The notes: generated from the letters alone by a model not told the origin. A stretch of 64,000 nucleotides of DNA from Chloroflexota bacterium (GCA_028875225.1 JAPPFB010000003.1:62001-126000), one strand, 5' to 3'; shown: positions 45,938-55,821, counted from the first letter of the stretch. A program made the numbers and translations.

Positions 45938-47434
45938 CTAAACCACGACCACCGTTCCACCATCCTCGGACACCACCGCTGCCACCGCCGTTCTCACTCC
46001 CCGGTTTGCATTGATATACCGCACCGCCGAGTTATAGCGCGCCCCCCGGGAACGATCGCCTTCCGTAGTTGCCTGACCATCCAAGATCATGCCAATCCCG
46101 TGCAACACCCCATCCGGATCAAAGAGCAGGGCACCGTCTATGGGGGTCAAATGTTTCAACATCTCTTTGTCCACCTTGCGTGGGACGATACAGTTGCCCT
46201 GCGACGATAGTCTCTCCGCTTCCTCCGCCGCTGCTAAAGATACAACTACCATTGTACCACTTGTTTCCTCACTTGCCGCTTGCACCAACGCTGTGATCAT
46301 CTCCACCTTTTCGTCATCCAGGTTGCCGAACGCCTGTGATAGCGCCTTTCGCAGCTCCTCCTCAACAGAATTGGCAGCCGGCAACGACGGGATGCCGTCC
46401 CGGACATTCATTAGCAGTTTGTTGTCGTGACTCAGGCTCCACCGTCGATCGCCCTCGATATGTACAACATACAAATCTTCACCCTCAGCATCGTACTCGT
46501 CAAGTCCAACAAGCCCAAAGACATTTGTACCATCGCAGTGAAGGACCATGGTCTCCGACGAGAGTTCGAGCAGCTTTCGGACACCTCGCAAATCTCGAAG
46601 TTCAATCGGCTCGACAAGAGACACTTCCGAACGCAGAGCGTTGTGGGACGTGCTCGCCAAGACTAGACGACCTTCGCCCACGGCGCCTTCGTAACGCAAC
46701 GTGGACAGCGAGCAACAAGTATCAAACAGGTCACTTGCAGGACCAGCTGTAGTACCATGTACCCGCCACAACGCGCCTTCTGCCAGCCGTTGGCCAGCTC
46801 TGCGCAGCATTGGTGGGATGGAGGCAAACAAGATGATATCCGGATTCTGTTTGCCAAGCTCCTGATTCGCACATTCAAACAGTTCTTGTGCGACCGCGTC
46901 CACCAGTGACGTCCGGACATTATAGATTAAGTCCTCACCCACGGTGACTTCCTTGGTCTGCAGGCAATGGTGCTCGTGCGAGGAAGCAACCGTTAGGAAC
47001 AAGACTACGCATGCAAAGTGTCCGAAGGAGTTTGTTGGGGGAGCAACAAAGAACTGCAAATCGCTGGGCTTGTCGGGGTGTTCGTCCAAACGTGCCGTAA
47101 CCTCTGCCTTCAGGGCCTGGTGAAAGAGTTTCTTTTGGTTGGCGGCTGCATATGCTTCGTCGGGATACTGGTACGAGTACCGCGGGTCCGCTTGCGCATC
47201 TAGTGACGCCTTCTTGTGGAGGTCGGCAAAAGTGCTGTCATCCAACCATGCGAGCCTATGCGAGGGTGAATGAACATGCAGTTGTGGAATTGTCTCTAGA
47301 TTCTCAGGAAGTTGGATGAGTAAGCAATCTGCGTCGTCAATGTCAGCTATTGTCCGAAAGAGTCTGATGGCAGTGTCCGCAACGGAGTGGAGAAACAAAG
47401 GGACATTGTCCCAGACAACGTGATAGGCCGTCAT
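45938..47434 (-). CDS. DAC-domain (diadenylate cyclase-like) protein with N-terminal sensor region
   Basis: A 498-residue protein. The C-terminal 140 residues fit a DisA_N/DAC nucleotidyl cyclase: PIDGALLFDPDGVLHGIGMI supplies the DGA motif near residue 430, and SRGARYNSAVRYI near 462 sits where c-di-AMP cyclases carry GTRHRAA, followed by AVAAVVSEDGGTVVV (the 'iVVSEEtG' strand). DAC proteins condense two ATP to c-di-AMP; this branch changes RHR to RYN, so product and activity are open. Residues 1-300 form an unrecognised sensor-like region. Codon use is visibly less GC-rich than its neighbours, implying recent transfer. It stands alone. Confidence 0.7.
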   Translation of the reverse strand: MTAYHVVWDNVPLFLHSVADTAIRLFRTIADIDDADCLLIQLPENLETIPQLHVHSPSHRLAWLDDSTFADLHKKASLDAQADPRYSYQYPDEAYAAANQKKLFHQALKAEVTARLDEHPDKPSDLQFFVAPPTNSFGHFACVVLFLTVASSHEHHCLQTKEVTVGEDLIYNVRTSLVDAVAQELFECANQELGKQNPDIILFASIPPMLRRAGQRLAEGALWRVHGTTAGPASDLFDTCCSLSTLRYEGAVGEGRLVLASTSHNALRSEVSLVEPIELRDLRGVRKLLELSSETMVLHCDGTNVFGLVGLDEYDAEGEDLYVVHIEGDRRWSLSHDNKLLMNVRDGIPSLPAANSVEEELRKALSQAFGNLDDEKVEMITALVQAASEETSGTMVVVSLAAAEEAERLSSQGNCIVPRKVDKEMLKHLTPIDGALLFDPDGVLHGIGMILDGQATTEGDRSRGARYNSAVRYINANRGVRTAVAAVVSEDGGTVVVV

Positions 47435-47588
47435 GTGCGCTAGTCCTAAGCTAACTGCGTTCTAAGGATGTACAGCAACTGACGTCTGTGGGTCCATCCT
47501 CGTTTGAATGAGGGCAGATCCGTGTTCACGAACGGATCTGGCGGAGTGAGATGGCGCCGTAGCAAGACTAGGATAGAGGATGAGCCCG

Positions 47589-47843
47589 ATGGCAATGACG
47601 GACGCGTTGTTGGACATCGTCCGGGTTCGTCGATCGTGGTGCTGGCAGGTAGCCGAGCTTGTCATGTGGCACATCATCTGGAACCGGCATTGTCGATTGC
47701 CCGAGGTCGGAATGCTGGTCTTGGCTTGGACTGGAAGTCAGCGCGTTGAGCTGTCCGGTGTGGCACTGAGCGCGCTGTTCTGGGACGCACCGGTCATCAC
47801 GCTGCAGGCTTATCGCACCGAGGCGCTGCAGGAGATGGGGTAG
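47589..47843 (+). CDS. Hypothetical small protein
   Basis: About 84 codons from the ATG at 47589, with AGAGG nine bases upstream; an in-frame ATG lies at 47580. The sequence (MAMTDALLDIVRVRRSWCWQ, AELVMWHIIWNRHCRLPEVG, ALFWDAPVITLQAYRTEAL) is rich in Trp and aliphatic residues and not obviously random, but no family is recognised. It is divergent from the DAC-like gene across about 150 bases. Confidence 0.3.
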   Translation: MAMTDALLDIVRVRRSWCWQVAELVMWHIIWNRHCRLPEVGMLVLAWTGSQRVELSGVALSALFWDAPVITLQAYRTEALQEMG

Positions 47844-48398
47844 GAGGCGAGTGGCGACTCGCTTGACAGAGTGGCAGGGTCTCCCCGCTCGCCTGGTTTG
47901 ATCTGCGCACCGAGCTGATCATCCGATTTGCGTCTGGACAGTTCAGCGATGCGCTGGTCGGTTGCGAGCTGCTGCGCCGGCTCGGACAGGTCTCCAGCGT
48001 CCAGTCGCTGAAGAGTGATCGCGCCCATTGAAGTGACCAGGCCCACCAAACTTCCTAAAAGCAAGAACCTTCGAGTTGACCTTCCCCCTAGATCTCTGAG
48101 CAGCTTGCGCGAGTAGCGGGAAATCGCAGCGCACAGACTGGCGGCCGACAGACAGCCGAACTCCTCAACGTTGCTTTCGATCGCCGATAAGGCCGCCGCG
48201 ATTCCGCCTTCCGCAGCTGGGGAATCAGCCCCTAAAGCGCTTGCTAGGCGGATCGGCAGCTTGGACGCCGGCCTGATGAGCTGCGAGACGATAAGATTCT
48301 GAGAGCGCTTCTAGATCTCATGTTCCCCAGTCCTGAGAAGCTCGATGCTCCGGCACTGCGATGACCGCAGCGGATTAGCCTAAGGCACCGGTGCCGCT
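47844..48398. other. Spacer with tail-repeat copy 3
   Basis: About 555 bases between the small hypothetical frame and the RES toxin stop. It contains the tail repeat at 48046-48099 directly after an in-frame stop. Otherwise no gene or RNA is seen. Confidence 0.45.
48046..48099 (+). repeat. 18-codon tail repeat, copy 3
   Basis: It encodes PNFLKARTFELTFPLDL then TGA, the same peptide as copy 2. An in-frame TGA lies a few codons upstream and no start codon precedes it, so this copy is a remnant of a coding sequence. Confidence 0.85.
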
Positions 48399-49073
48399 CT
48401 AGGCCGACGGGGACACTGTCGCGTTGTAGCGCCCGAGCAACGCATTGAGGTACAGCGCGCCCATGACGGAGTCGAGCGAGCGCTCCACTGAGTCCAACGG
48501 CAAGCCCTCCGTGAGCTCGATCAAGCTCCCCTCAGGGCAGCGGTCGGCAAAGAACAGGTAGGAGAATCCGTCGGGCTCCTGCCGTGAGGGCCAGGTCAAG
48601 CCGCAAGCCGTAGGCGCCCACGTTCGGATCGCCGAGGCCCATTTGCGGGTGAGATGGTAGTCCTCTGCAGGGGATTGGATGAGCCACGTATCCTGCCCGA
48701 TCTGGGCCAAATCTTCCCGAGAGCGCAAGTTCACGAGCTCGAGTTCCTCGCTGTTGAACAACCAGCCGATTCGCTTTCCCTTGAGCTGGGCGCGGGGCAA
48801 CATGCTGGCGCTGTCGCCGTCAAGAGAAACGTCCCGCAGCAACGCCTCACAGAAAGCGGTTGGATCGTCGCTCGCCGCATAGAGGAATGCATAGGGGTCG
48901 GAGGGAATCGAGTCGAATCGGCCGCCTTGGAAATCGGATGTCGCGAATCGGGGATTGAACTCGGTGACCCGATACTGCGCACTATGGATGCGCGTCAGGT
49001 GACTGCCCTGGCGCAGCGTCCAGAGCCGCGGTTCGCCGCTCAACTCGGTCGGGGGTTCGCACTTGGGCGACAA
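48399..49073 (-). CDS. RES-domain toxin (NAD+ phosphorylase type)
   Basis: A 224-residue RES-domain protein. The signature stretch is YRVTEFNPRFATSDFQGGRF then AFLYAASDDPTAFCEALLRDV, with the Arg and Glu that shape the NAD+-binding pocket in RES toxins. The later LVNLRSREDLAQIGQ and TRKWASAIRTWAPTACGLTWPSR segments also fit. RES toxins such as MbcT degrade NAD+ by phosphorolysis and stop growth. It starts at TTG six bases after the stop of an Xre/MbcA-like antitoxin, giving the standard antitoxin-first order. Confidence 0.8.
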   Translation of the reverse strand: MSPKCEPPTELSGEPRLWTLRQGSHLTRIHSAQYRVTEFNPRFATSDFQGGRFDSIPSDPYAFLYAASDDPTAFCEALLRDVSLDGDSASMLPRAQLKGKRIGWLFNSEELELVNLRSREDLAQIGQDTWLIQSPAEDYHLTRKWASAIRTWAPTACGLTWPSRQEPDGFSYLFFADRCPEGSLIELTEGLPLDSVERSLDSVMGALYLNALLGRYNATVSPSA

Positions 49074-49079
49074 GGGCCG

Positions 49080-49808
49080 CTACCCGATCGGCTCGAACAG
49101 CGCGTCCGCGACCTCAGGCAACTGATAGCTTCGAGCGGTGCCCACCAGATCCATCGGTCGAGCGCCCAATCGATCGTGATGTCCAACCCACCAGGAGGCC
49201 ACGCCCCAAGGATCCCCGAGCGCATCGAGACGGCGGTTCAGCTCCTCTACCTCTGGGAAGATCCGGCGCCGCTCACGGTCAAACTGAAACTGCGGATAGA
49301 GGAACCGGGCACCCTGCGGCAGGCCCAGCAACGCCGACCGCAATCGCTCTTGCCGCACCCGCTCTCGATTGTCCGGTTTCGACCCCAGCGCTTCGGCTGC
49401 GGCGCCGGAGTTCAACATCGATTCACGCCAGACTGCTTGTATGACCTGGCCTTGGATCCTGGCTTGGTCGACGACGGCACTCATCAGCTGGTGATGCACA
49501 ACGCGGGGCTCACTCCCGAGCTGCCTGGCGATCTCGCCGCTCGACGTAAGCATCGTCATCCAACCGCGCGCATCCTGCTCGGATCCTTGCCAATCGGGAT
49601 GCCGCGCCACCATCGTCGCCGCAAGGTCAAGCAGGGCCGTCGCGCCCTGCGGCGACCACTTCGGCAACGCAGCAGCGCCGAGCGGCCGTCCGTCCCAGGC
49701 GGAGGCCGCCAACTCCAACCACGTCTGCCAATGCTCCAACTCACTGTTGTCGGCGGCCGACTCGGCCGTTTCGCGTAGCAACTCTTGAATCTGCTTTTCG
49801 ATCACCAT
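49080..49808 (-). CDS. MbcA/ParS/Xre-type antitoxin
   Basis: A 242-residue protein. The N-terminal 100 residues are helical and unrecognised. The middle contains GAAAEALGSKPDNRERVRQERLRSALLGLP, then a strand-rich linker (ARFLYPQFQF) and PEVEELNRRLDALGDPWGVASWWVGHHDRLGARPMDLVG. That last part is the C-terminal toxin-binding domain of MbcA/Xre-type antitoxins, which ends in 'W...p...L.gr.P.dll'. It should bind and mask the RES toxin encoded just downstream and repress the operon. GGAGA lies upstream of the ATG. Confidence 0.75.
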   Translation of the reverse strand: MVIEKQIQELLRETAESAADNSELEHWQTWLELAASAWDGRPLGAAALPKWSPQGATALLDLAATMVARHPDWQGSEQDARGWMTMLTSSGEIARQLGSEPRVVHHQLMSAVVDQARIQGQVIQAVWRESMLNSGAAAEALGSKPDNRERVRQERLRSALLGLPQGARFLYPQFQFDRERRRIFPEVEELNRRLDALGDPWGVASWWVGHHDRLGARPMDLVGTARSYQLPEVADALFEPIG

Positions 49809-50441
49809 CTCTGTCTCCGTGACGTACTTGACAGACGCGCTATGTCGTCACCTCTGTCAGCATAGCAAGCACAGCGTGCACGGTGACCGCTGCATCCGTG
49901 CGCAGGTCTTGCTGCTGTGAATCGTTTCTCCTCTGTTTGAAGGAGCCGCTCCCTTTGACTCTGCGTCGCATGTTCTCAGGACCCCTACCGAGATTGGTGG
50001 GCGGACGCTGTCAGAGAATGCACCACGAGGGACCCGTTCTTTGGCAATCACGCTCGAAGGTCGGAAAGGGTCTCGATCGACCTGCCAGTCACTGGTCGCG
50101 AGATTTCGCTGCAGCCGGGCCATCGAGAAGTCCAGGGCGGATTGCATTGCATAGACCATGAGCACTACTCCCTGGAACAGTTGTCCGACGCCCAACAGCC
50201 ATGAGCCCCATCGGATAGTCAGTCACAGCTGGTCAGAATATAGTTCCATTGACGTTGTCAGACATCGGCAACATCCGTCTGGAGCCGATTTCGTGCATCC
50301 GGAGGGTCGCTCCCGGGCAGCAGTTGACACCGCCTAGCCCTGCCTCAACAACTCCAACCCCGGCATCGCCTGAGGAGTTGGCCATCCCTGGTCGCCGGGC
50401 CATCCCACGAGTCCGGTCGCCGTGGTCCTGATCCATCCGCA
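49809..50441. other. Spacer upstream of the toxin-antitoxin operon
   Basis: About 630 bases. The only protein-like stretch is a minus-strand frame at 49857-50218 whose start (LTIRWGSWLLGVGQLF then QGVVLMVYAMQSAL) looks like one membrane helix. It has no clear start or ribosome site, so I do not annotate it as a gene. Confidence 0.35.
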
Positions 50442-50999
50442 TCAGCTCGAGGCATCCGGCTCAGAGAGGATGTCCTGCGAGCGGTCTCTCAGTCTGAGTC
50501 CCGCCTTCGCCAGTTCCCCAATCGCTTCGTTGCTGAGGAACGCTGCGGTCTCACTCGAAAGAAAGCCGTGGCGTTGAGATTTCTCACTCCTGACGTACTT
50601 TGCGCCCTCGCCGTGCGGTCCCATGGCGAGACGCGCTTCTCCTGATTCCGTTTCATCGGTGGCCAGATTGACCGTGACGTATCCATCTTTGCTGATCGCG
50701 ATCGTCTTCACCGGCCGCTCGAAGACCCTGCACAACTCCTCCAACAGCGGCTGGATGTGAAAGGCGGAGCTACTTGCCTGGATGAGGGATGAGTCAGGGA
50801 TCTTGTTCACGGCGGCCCGAAGTGCGCGCGTAACGCGCTCGGTTTCGTCGTCGACTCCGCGCACTGGATCATCGTCGCGGTCGTGGTGCGGTGCGACTGG
50901 CGTGGCGGGATGATCCATGAGGCTCAAGGCATCATGCACCAGTCGGTTCCAGGGATCCTCGGTGGCGGTCGGTCGCTTTTCCTCATCATCGGGCCGCAC
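50442..50999 (-). CDS. Hypothetical protein
   Basis: A 185-residue soluble, acidic protein with no recognised family. Residues 60-125 (VTRALRAAVNKIPDSSLIQA, LLEELCRVFERPVKTIAISKDGYVTVNLATD) look like a small alpha/beta domain. GGAGAG lies nine bases before the GTG start. It follows the gene at 51033-52103 by 33 bases on the same strand, so the two form an operon. Location in the island suggests an accessory or defence role but nothing proves it. Confidence 0.55.
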   Translation of the reverse strand: MRPDDEEKRPTATEDPWNRLVHDALSLMDHPATPVAPHHDRDDDPVRGVDDETERVTRALRAAVNKIPDSSLIQASSSAFHIQPLLEELCRVFERPVKTIAISKDGYVTVNLATDETESGEARLAMGPHGEGAKYVRSEKSQRHGFLSSETAAFLSNEAIGELAKAGLRLRDRSQDILSEPDASS

Positions 51000-51032
51000 T
51001 GAGCATCTCTCCTTCGGTGTCCTCGCTGAGTT

Positions 51033-52103
51033 CTAGTAGAGCGGAATGGCGCAGCCCCGAGATTGGCCAACCTCATCCTGCATTGCGGCGAGCATTCCCG
51101 GAGAAGTGGGCAGAATGAGTCGAAGCTGTTCCGGCTCGGCCTCCGACCAGACGACGAACCGGTACTCCCGCTGACCCGTGTACCTCTCCCGCTTGACAAA
51201 CAGCGGCACCAGCAAGTCGTCGATTCCCCGTTCGGAGTGACCTGCTTGATACTCGAACACGAACTCGTACGGCTCGGGGAGATAGATGACCGGTCCGTGG
51301 AAGACTATCTGCGAGGGTCGTTCGGCCGTCAGCTGGCGATCGCCGTGTTTGTCCGAGACCGTGACGGAGCGCCCTCGCGGCCCATTGTGAGCGGCAATGA
51401 CGAGCGCCAACTCAAAAGCGAATCCGCTTCGATTGCGTATGAAGGAATAGTGGTCGTTCTCAGCGGGAAGGGCATCCAGTAGCGAGCGCTCCTCCGGGGC
51501 GTCGCTGGGCTCCATCGCCGTGCTGTAGATCCAGCCCGAACGGCCCGACTCCAACGAACTGGTACGCGTGCGCCGCGTCGTCACACTGGTGGTTTGGCGC
51601 CTGATGCTCGCACCCACGAGCTTGGCGGCCCGGTTCGCTTCCGCATCCCGCAGGCTCGCTTCAGCTAGTTCCTGCGGATCGTCTATGGACTCTTCCAGCG
51701 CTTCGACCCGTGACGGGCGGGCCTCTTCCGGGTCGGACTGCAGAGTCTCGCCTTCATCCCTGTAGGCCTCGGGCTTGGAGATCTGAATGCTTCCGCACGA
51801 CTCCAGCGCGAACTCGCTCTCGCAGACCTTAACCAGGTTGTGCACCGGCGCACGCGCCGCCGGCTTGCGGAAGTCCAAGAACGCTGTGCGAATGACGGCA
51901 CCTGTAGGACCGTATCGAAAGCCCTCCTGAAGGACGAGTGCGTCGGTCACTCGAACGTCCAATCTGATCTCGAATGCTGCCGAGGGGTTCTTGACGACGG
52001 CGACTTGCGCAGTAGAGTCCTGTTGCGCTTGGGACGGGCACCGCGACCAGCTTATGGCGCTCAGTTGATGCCGAACAGAATGTGCGTGCCCGTTCTGGAA
52101 CAC
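51033..52103 (-). CDS. Hypothetical protein, first gene of a two-gene operon
   Basis: A frame of 356 codons starting at GTG 52103; the first 30 residues look unlike protein and the true start may be downstream. A charged linker rich in Glu, Arg and Ser (about 120-200) splits it into two domains. The C-terminal domain reads PSQIVFHGPVIYLPEPYEFV and VPLFVKRERYTGQREYRFVVW, where the K-x-x-x-W/Y-x-x-E-x-E-Y-R-F pattern resembles the end of DUF2971-type proteins. Function unknown. Confidence 0.5.
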   Translation of the reverse strand: MFQNGHAHSVRHQLSAISWSRCPSQAQQDSTAQVAVVKNPSAAFEIRLDVRVTDALVLQEGFRYGPTGAVIRTAFLDFRKPAARAPVHNLVKVCESEFALESCGSIQISKPEAYRDEGETLQSDPEEARPSRVEALEESIDDPQELAEASLRDAEANRAAKLVGASIRRQTTSVTTRRTRTSSLESGRSGWIYSTAMEPSDAPEERSLLDALPAENDHYSFIRNRSGFAFELALVIAAHNGPRGRSVTVSDKHGDRQLTAERPSQIVFHGPVIYLPEPYEFVFEYQAGHSERGIDDLLVPLFVKRERYTGQREYRFVVWSEAEPEQLRLILPTSPGMLAAMQDEVGQSRGCAIPLY

Positions 52104-52569
52104 CAGTCAGCTGGACTAGAGCGTCTGAAGTCATGGACCTGCGGCAGATCCGTCGCTACGAAGGCCCGTGCAGGCCGAGGCTCGGCTGCGGGAGAGTGCG
52201 GTACGACGGCGGCGAAGTCGCCGTGACTAATCGGAATGGGTACTCGACCCTCGACCAATGCACACGATGCGAGGCTCGAGTGGCTCAGCCACCTTCGAGC
52301 AGCTACCTCACGATCCGGTACGCCGAGAGTTCGAGGCCTGTCAGTTCGCCTCTTCAGGCCCACAACATCGCAACAGCTCGGGGAAGGGAGACGCGAGAGG
52401 CTCGGGCGCGGTGATGAGGCTCGCCGCCCGAGGCGCAGAGCCTCGATCTGGACCGCTATCCGGAAAACCGGCGCCGTCAACGGTTCGCCACTCGAGGATC
52501 CGACATATCTTCCATCAAAGTTCCGACGATCATTCGCGAAACGCGGCTGCTGTCGGGCCAGCGGGGAGT

Positions 52570-52935
52570 TCAGCACCGGTTCTTCGTGCGGATGGAATCG
52601 ACCACGAGCGCCACACCCTGGAGCGTCGACCCGACGACCAGCAGCCAGAACTCCCCTGTCGCCCCCGCTCCGATGCCCTAGCCGATTGCGGCGGAAACCA
52701 GCACGTACTCCAGGACCGTTCCCCAGCGGCACACGCGCCGCCTGGCCAACTCCTGGCGCCTACTCCAGATCGAATAGGCGACGTTGTGCTCGGCAATCAG
52801 TTGATTTACGTAGGCCCTGCTGAGCAGCGAGTCCTTGCCTCCAAAGTCATCGGCGATCCAACGATGACGATAGCGGTCCCACAGACCCTCGATGTGCCTG
52901 ACCATCCGACTCAGTGCGGACCGCTGCCCGGCCAT
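52570..52935 (-). pseudogene. Small membrane protein gene interrupted by a stop codon
   Basis: A minus-strand frame from 52935 encodes a charged N-terminal region (RMVRHIEGLWDRYRHRWIAD, NQLIAEHNVAYSIWSRRQEL) and a hydrophobic segment GTVLEYVLVSAAIG, then a TAG at 52678. The same frame continues after the TAG with GIGAGATGEFWLLVVGSTLQ and GVALVVDSIRTKNRC to a stop at 52570. The two halves together make a credible two-helix membrane protein of about 120 residues, so the TAG is probably a nonsense mutation. Family unknown. Confidence 0.5.
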
Positions 52936-53418
52936 TGCCGCGCCTCGCTTCCTCTATCGGAACGTGCGCGTTGGATTGCGCGGCCCAAGCCTACCCTCCA
53001 AAAGGCCGGCGGCAGAGCAAGACGATGCTTCGTCCCGCTTTCAATCCGGCGACCTCGGCCCAAGCGGCTCTGGTGTGCGGTTCCGGGCGGATGGCGGCTC
53101 ACGCACTCCCTGCTCATGGAGATCGCACGGGTGCGTCTTCTGCCGGCTTTACCACTGCCGAGGGATCGCCGCCCGCTCGAACAACCTCGACATCTTCTAG
53201 TTCTGCGAGCTCCACCAAGCTTCCCAAGAGCAAGAACCTTCGAGTTGACGTTTCCCTTGGAACTGTGAGGCGGGCCGGGATGGACGGCTGGGATTGACCA
53301 ACGTGATAGCCATCGGCCAGCGATGACATCTCCGGCGCCTGAGCCATAGCCGCTGACTCGTGAGCGCCGAGCTCGAGCCGCTAGGAGCGCTGGCTGCTCG
53401 GCCGCGGTCGCAAACTCG
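52936..53418. other. Spacer with tail-repeat copy 4
   Basis: About 480 bases with no supported gene. The tail repeat lies at 53215-53268, ending a long plus-strand open frame that is otherwise antisense to the broken membrane gene and low in credibility. Confidence 0.4.
53215..53268 (+). repeat. 18-codon tail repeat, copy 4
   Basis: It encodes PSFPRARTFELTFPLEL then TGA, preceded in frame by HLLVLRAP. Differences from the other copies are mostly silent or conservative (Arg for Lys, Glu for Asp). Confidence 0.8.
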
Positions 53419-53814
53419 TTGGGTGGACTCGGCGACGCACCCGCCCCGTGCGAGGAAGGATCTGAGATTTCATCATGGTCTGTACGCCACCACGAGGTGC
53501 CGCGCTGGCTGCCTTCGCACTTCGCTCCGGAAAAAAATGACAAGCTGTGGGTCGGCTCCAAAAGTGACCAGAGGGTGCGGTTCATTTCAACCCGCGCCGC
53601 GTTTGACGGAAGGGGCGCGAATCTGCGGATCGGCTACACATCGCAAGCTGACGGCACCGTCGCGCGCGTGAAGTCGGACGAGACCGAGCAAGCACTTGCT
53701 GCGTTTGACAAATTGGCTTGCGTCGCGGTTCGTGAAGGGATTGACTTAGCTAGCCGCTGGCGGGAATCTGCTCTAGCACCTCCAAGGCTCCCGAGACAGG
53801 TTGTCGCAACCTGA
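53419..53814 (+). CDS. Hypothetical protein or C-terminal gene fragment
   Basis: A 131-codon frame starting at TTG. The part from about residue 20 reads like protein (SWSVRHHEVPRWLPSHFAPE, KLWVGSKSDQRVRFISTRAA, ARVKSDETEQALAAFDKLAC). No family is recognised and no ribosome site is visible. The frame is open somewhat upstream, so it may be the remaining end of a larger gene. Its 3' end overlaps tail to tail with the decayed minus-strand gene. Confidence 0.35.
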   Translation: MGGLGDAPAPCEEGSEISSWSVRHHEVPRWLPSHFAPEKNDKLWVGSKSDQRVRFISTRAAFDGRGANLRIGYTSQADGTVARVKSDETEQALAAFDKLACVAVREGIDLASRWRESALAPPRLPRQVVAT

Positions 53815-54773
53815 AAGCGCTTGAGCGTGATCCAGGCTCGCTGGATAAGGGAAGCGCAAGACACGCTCGGTGAGAGCAACCACCAACCGCAACTGATTGC
53901 CGAGCGGTTCCGTGACCGAGCCGATGAACTCAGCATATCGCTGCTGGAGGGCCAACAGCTTGCTTCTAGGCAGGAATTTGTTCGCGTGGTCCAAGACATT
54001 TCGCAGAGCAACCGAGCGACCTTCGCCGGAGGACAGCATCCAATCGACCCACGAAAGGAAATGGAACTGCTGGCTCGGCGAGGTATACGCTTTGGCGTCG
54101 TCGCACTTTCGATTGGCGACTTCGTCATCGGCAGTTGAGGCGTCACCAGTGGACGAACTGTCCGCGGGCGAAACTCGTGGCTGCCGATCGCGCCGGATGT
54201 TCCGATTGCACAGTCGGACAAACTGGGCGAGGAGACGATTCAGGTGACGCCACGCAGCTTCCTCGTGTTGCACAAGCGTACGGCGTTGCGGGTCAGCGAG
54301 AGTTTGGGTGGTAGCCGCATAGAGACGCTGCGAGATCTCTTGACCTCTGTGGGTTAGGCCCTGCGAGCGTGAGACGACCAGCTGTCCCTGGTCAGGGCCC
54401 TAACGCTGGCCCATTCCAGCAACGCACCTCGAGGCCAGCATCTGCTCGAACAGTTCGGTCCGCGGAGCGGCCGCCTCTCGCTACTAGCCGATTGTGTCTG
54501 CGAGTTCCGGCCGAGCCGTAAACACGCCCCGACAAGCCGCTGGAATCTTCTCGCGTCGCCACATCCACCAGAGCATACGGACCTTCGGTGTCTGCTCGAC
54601 GGCGCGGGTTCAGGGCTAGGATCCTGTTCGAACGCTTCTTTGATCGGCCCAAGAGCGTCGGTGGCTTCCGCGTCCGTTGCCATAAACTCGATGTCGTTTA
54701 CTTGCACTTGCTCCATCTCGCCCGTACTTACGTCGCGAGGGGACAGATAGCCGGGCTGTCGTTTGAGTAGCAT
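53773..54773 (-). pseudogene. Decayed gene with at least two frameshifts
   Basis: Three minus-strand frames carry consecutive protein-like stretches. From ATG 54773: MLLKRQPGYLSPRDVSTGEM and VNDIEFMATDAEATDALGPI. In a second frame: ADTEGPYALVDVATREDSSG and the following residues down to 54392. In a third: DQGQLVVSRSQGLTHRGQEI, SQRLYAATTQTLADPQRRTL and QHEEAAWRHLNRLLAQFVRL, ending at 53773. The last part alone has only a poor GTG start at 54273, although the frame stays open and natural upstream of it. Joining them gives a protein of roughly 330 residues of unknown family, mostly helical at the C-terminus. Confidence 0.45.
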
Positions 54774-54831
54774 GGGACGTGATCTCCTCTACAGGAGGAG
54801 GTTCGGCTCAGGGGCAAGGTGTAGCAAGAAC

Positions 54832-55422
54832 ATGTCCGGCGCGCTCAGAGGACCGCTGATCGCACCCTTGCTGAACGGGCTGGTCTCGTGGTTGATCGCA
54901 GTCTTTCTTCCCATGTCAGACATCGAACGAGTGTGGATGTTCTGGATCTGCTTGGGCGCTATGGTCTTCGTCAACTATCTGTTGTCGAGGGTCATTGTCA
55001 TCGATTGGCTGGAAGAGAAATGGCCCCGTAAGGTCGTGGTGGGCGGCGTAGCCGGCTTGAGTGCCGCAGTGTTTATCGGGGTGTTTGTGTTTCAGGACGG
55101 CACTTCGGTTGCTGAGGAGGCGACTAGTACGCCAGTTCGCCCGACAACGCCGGTAGACGAGCAACAAGAAGAGCCGCCTGTCGAGCCGGAGCCTCTTCCC
55201 ATCACTGAACGCGACCGTGCTATGTGTCAAAGCACTCCTGTTTGGGATGGGTCACAGATACCGCTGCCCGCATCTTCCTATGTAGTACAGGAGGGCGACA
55301 AGATGCGGTGCATCGCGCTGGCACATGGCGTCGATCCGAAGAGCGTTTTCGAGCACAACAATGAAGAGATTCCGAATCCTGATGTCATCCAACCAGGCGA
55401 TACAGTGCGCATTCCGCGTTGA
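54832..55422 (+). CDS. Membrane protein with C-terminal LysM domain
   Basis: A 196-residue protein from ATG 54832; an open frame with other ATGs extends to 54763. Three hydrophobic segments (LLNGLVSWLIAVFLP, VWMFWICLGAMVFVNYLLS, VVVGGVAGLSAAVFIGVFVF) are followed by a Pro/Glu-rich linker and a LysM-type domain (SYVVQEGDKMRCIALAHGVD, NNEEIPNPDVIQPGDTVRIP). The LysM domain should bind peptidoglycan outside the membrane. Small membrane-plus-sensor proteins are common in defence islands, but this may be an ordinary envelope protein. Confidence 0.7.
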   Translation: MSGALRGPLIAPLLNGLVSWLIAVFLPMSDIERVWMFWICLGAMVFVNYLLSRVIVIDWLEEKWPRKVVVGGVAGLSAAVFIGVFVFQDGTSVAEEATSTPVRPTTPVDEQQEEPPVEPEPLPITERDRAMCQSTPVWDGSQIPLPASSYVVQEGDKMRCIALAHGVDPKSVFEHNNEEIPNPDVIQPGDTVRIPR

Positions 55423-55821
55423 CGAACCGTCCCCCACAACGCGACCTTTCGGGGTAACGGCGTCGAGGCCGGGGCTACTCTGACCGTCGCCTGCGATAGT
55501 CGCAATCGGTTCTAGAGCCGGTGTCGTGTCAATGCAGAGTGAGCCGGCAACGCAGGCAGCGAGAATGATTCTGTCTCTCAGCCCGCCGGCGTCGCTTCAA
55601 CGCGTCGCTGCAGCTCACGGCGAAAAATCGCCATAGGAACGCCAACCAGGCACCCAACGAGCGGGGCAAGCGTTTAGCGAAGCTGCGTTCGTGAGCTCAG
55701 AGCGGCGCGATCGGAGCTCCTGGCTCCCAGAGCGCTCAGCCTGAAAGCACTGCGTAGGGGTCGTCTGACTCCCTACGGCCCACGAATAGCGCGGCCAGCG
55801 CGATCATCCTCTCTCAGGCGG

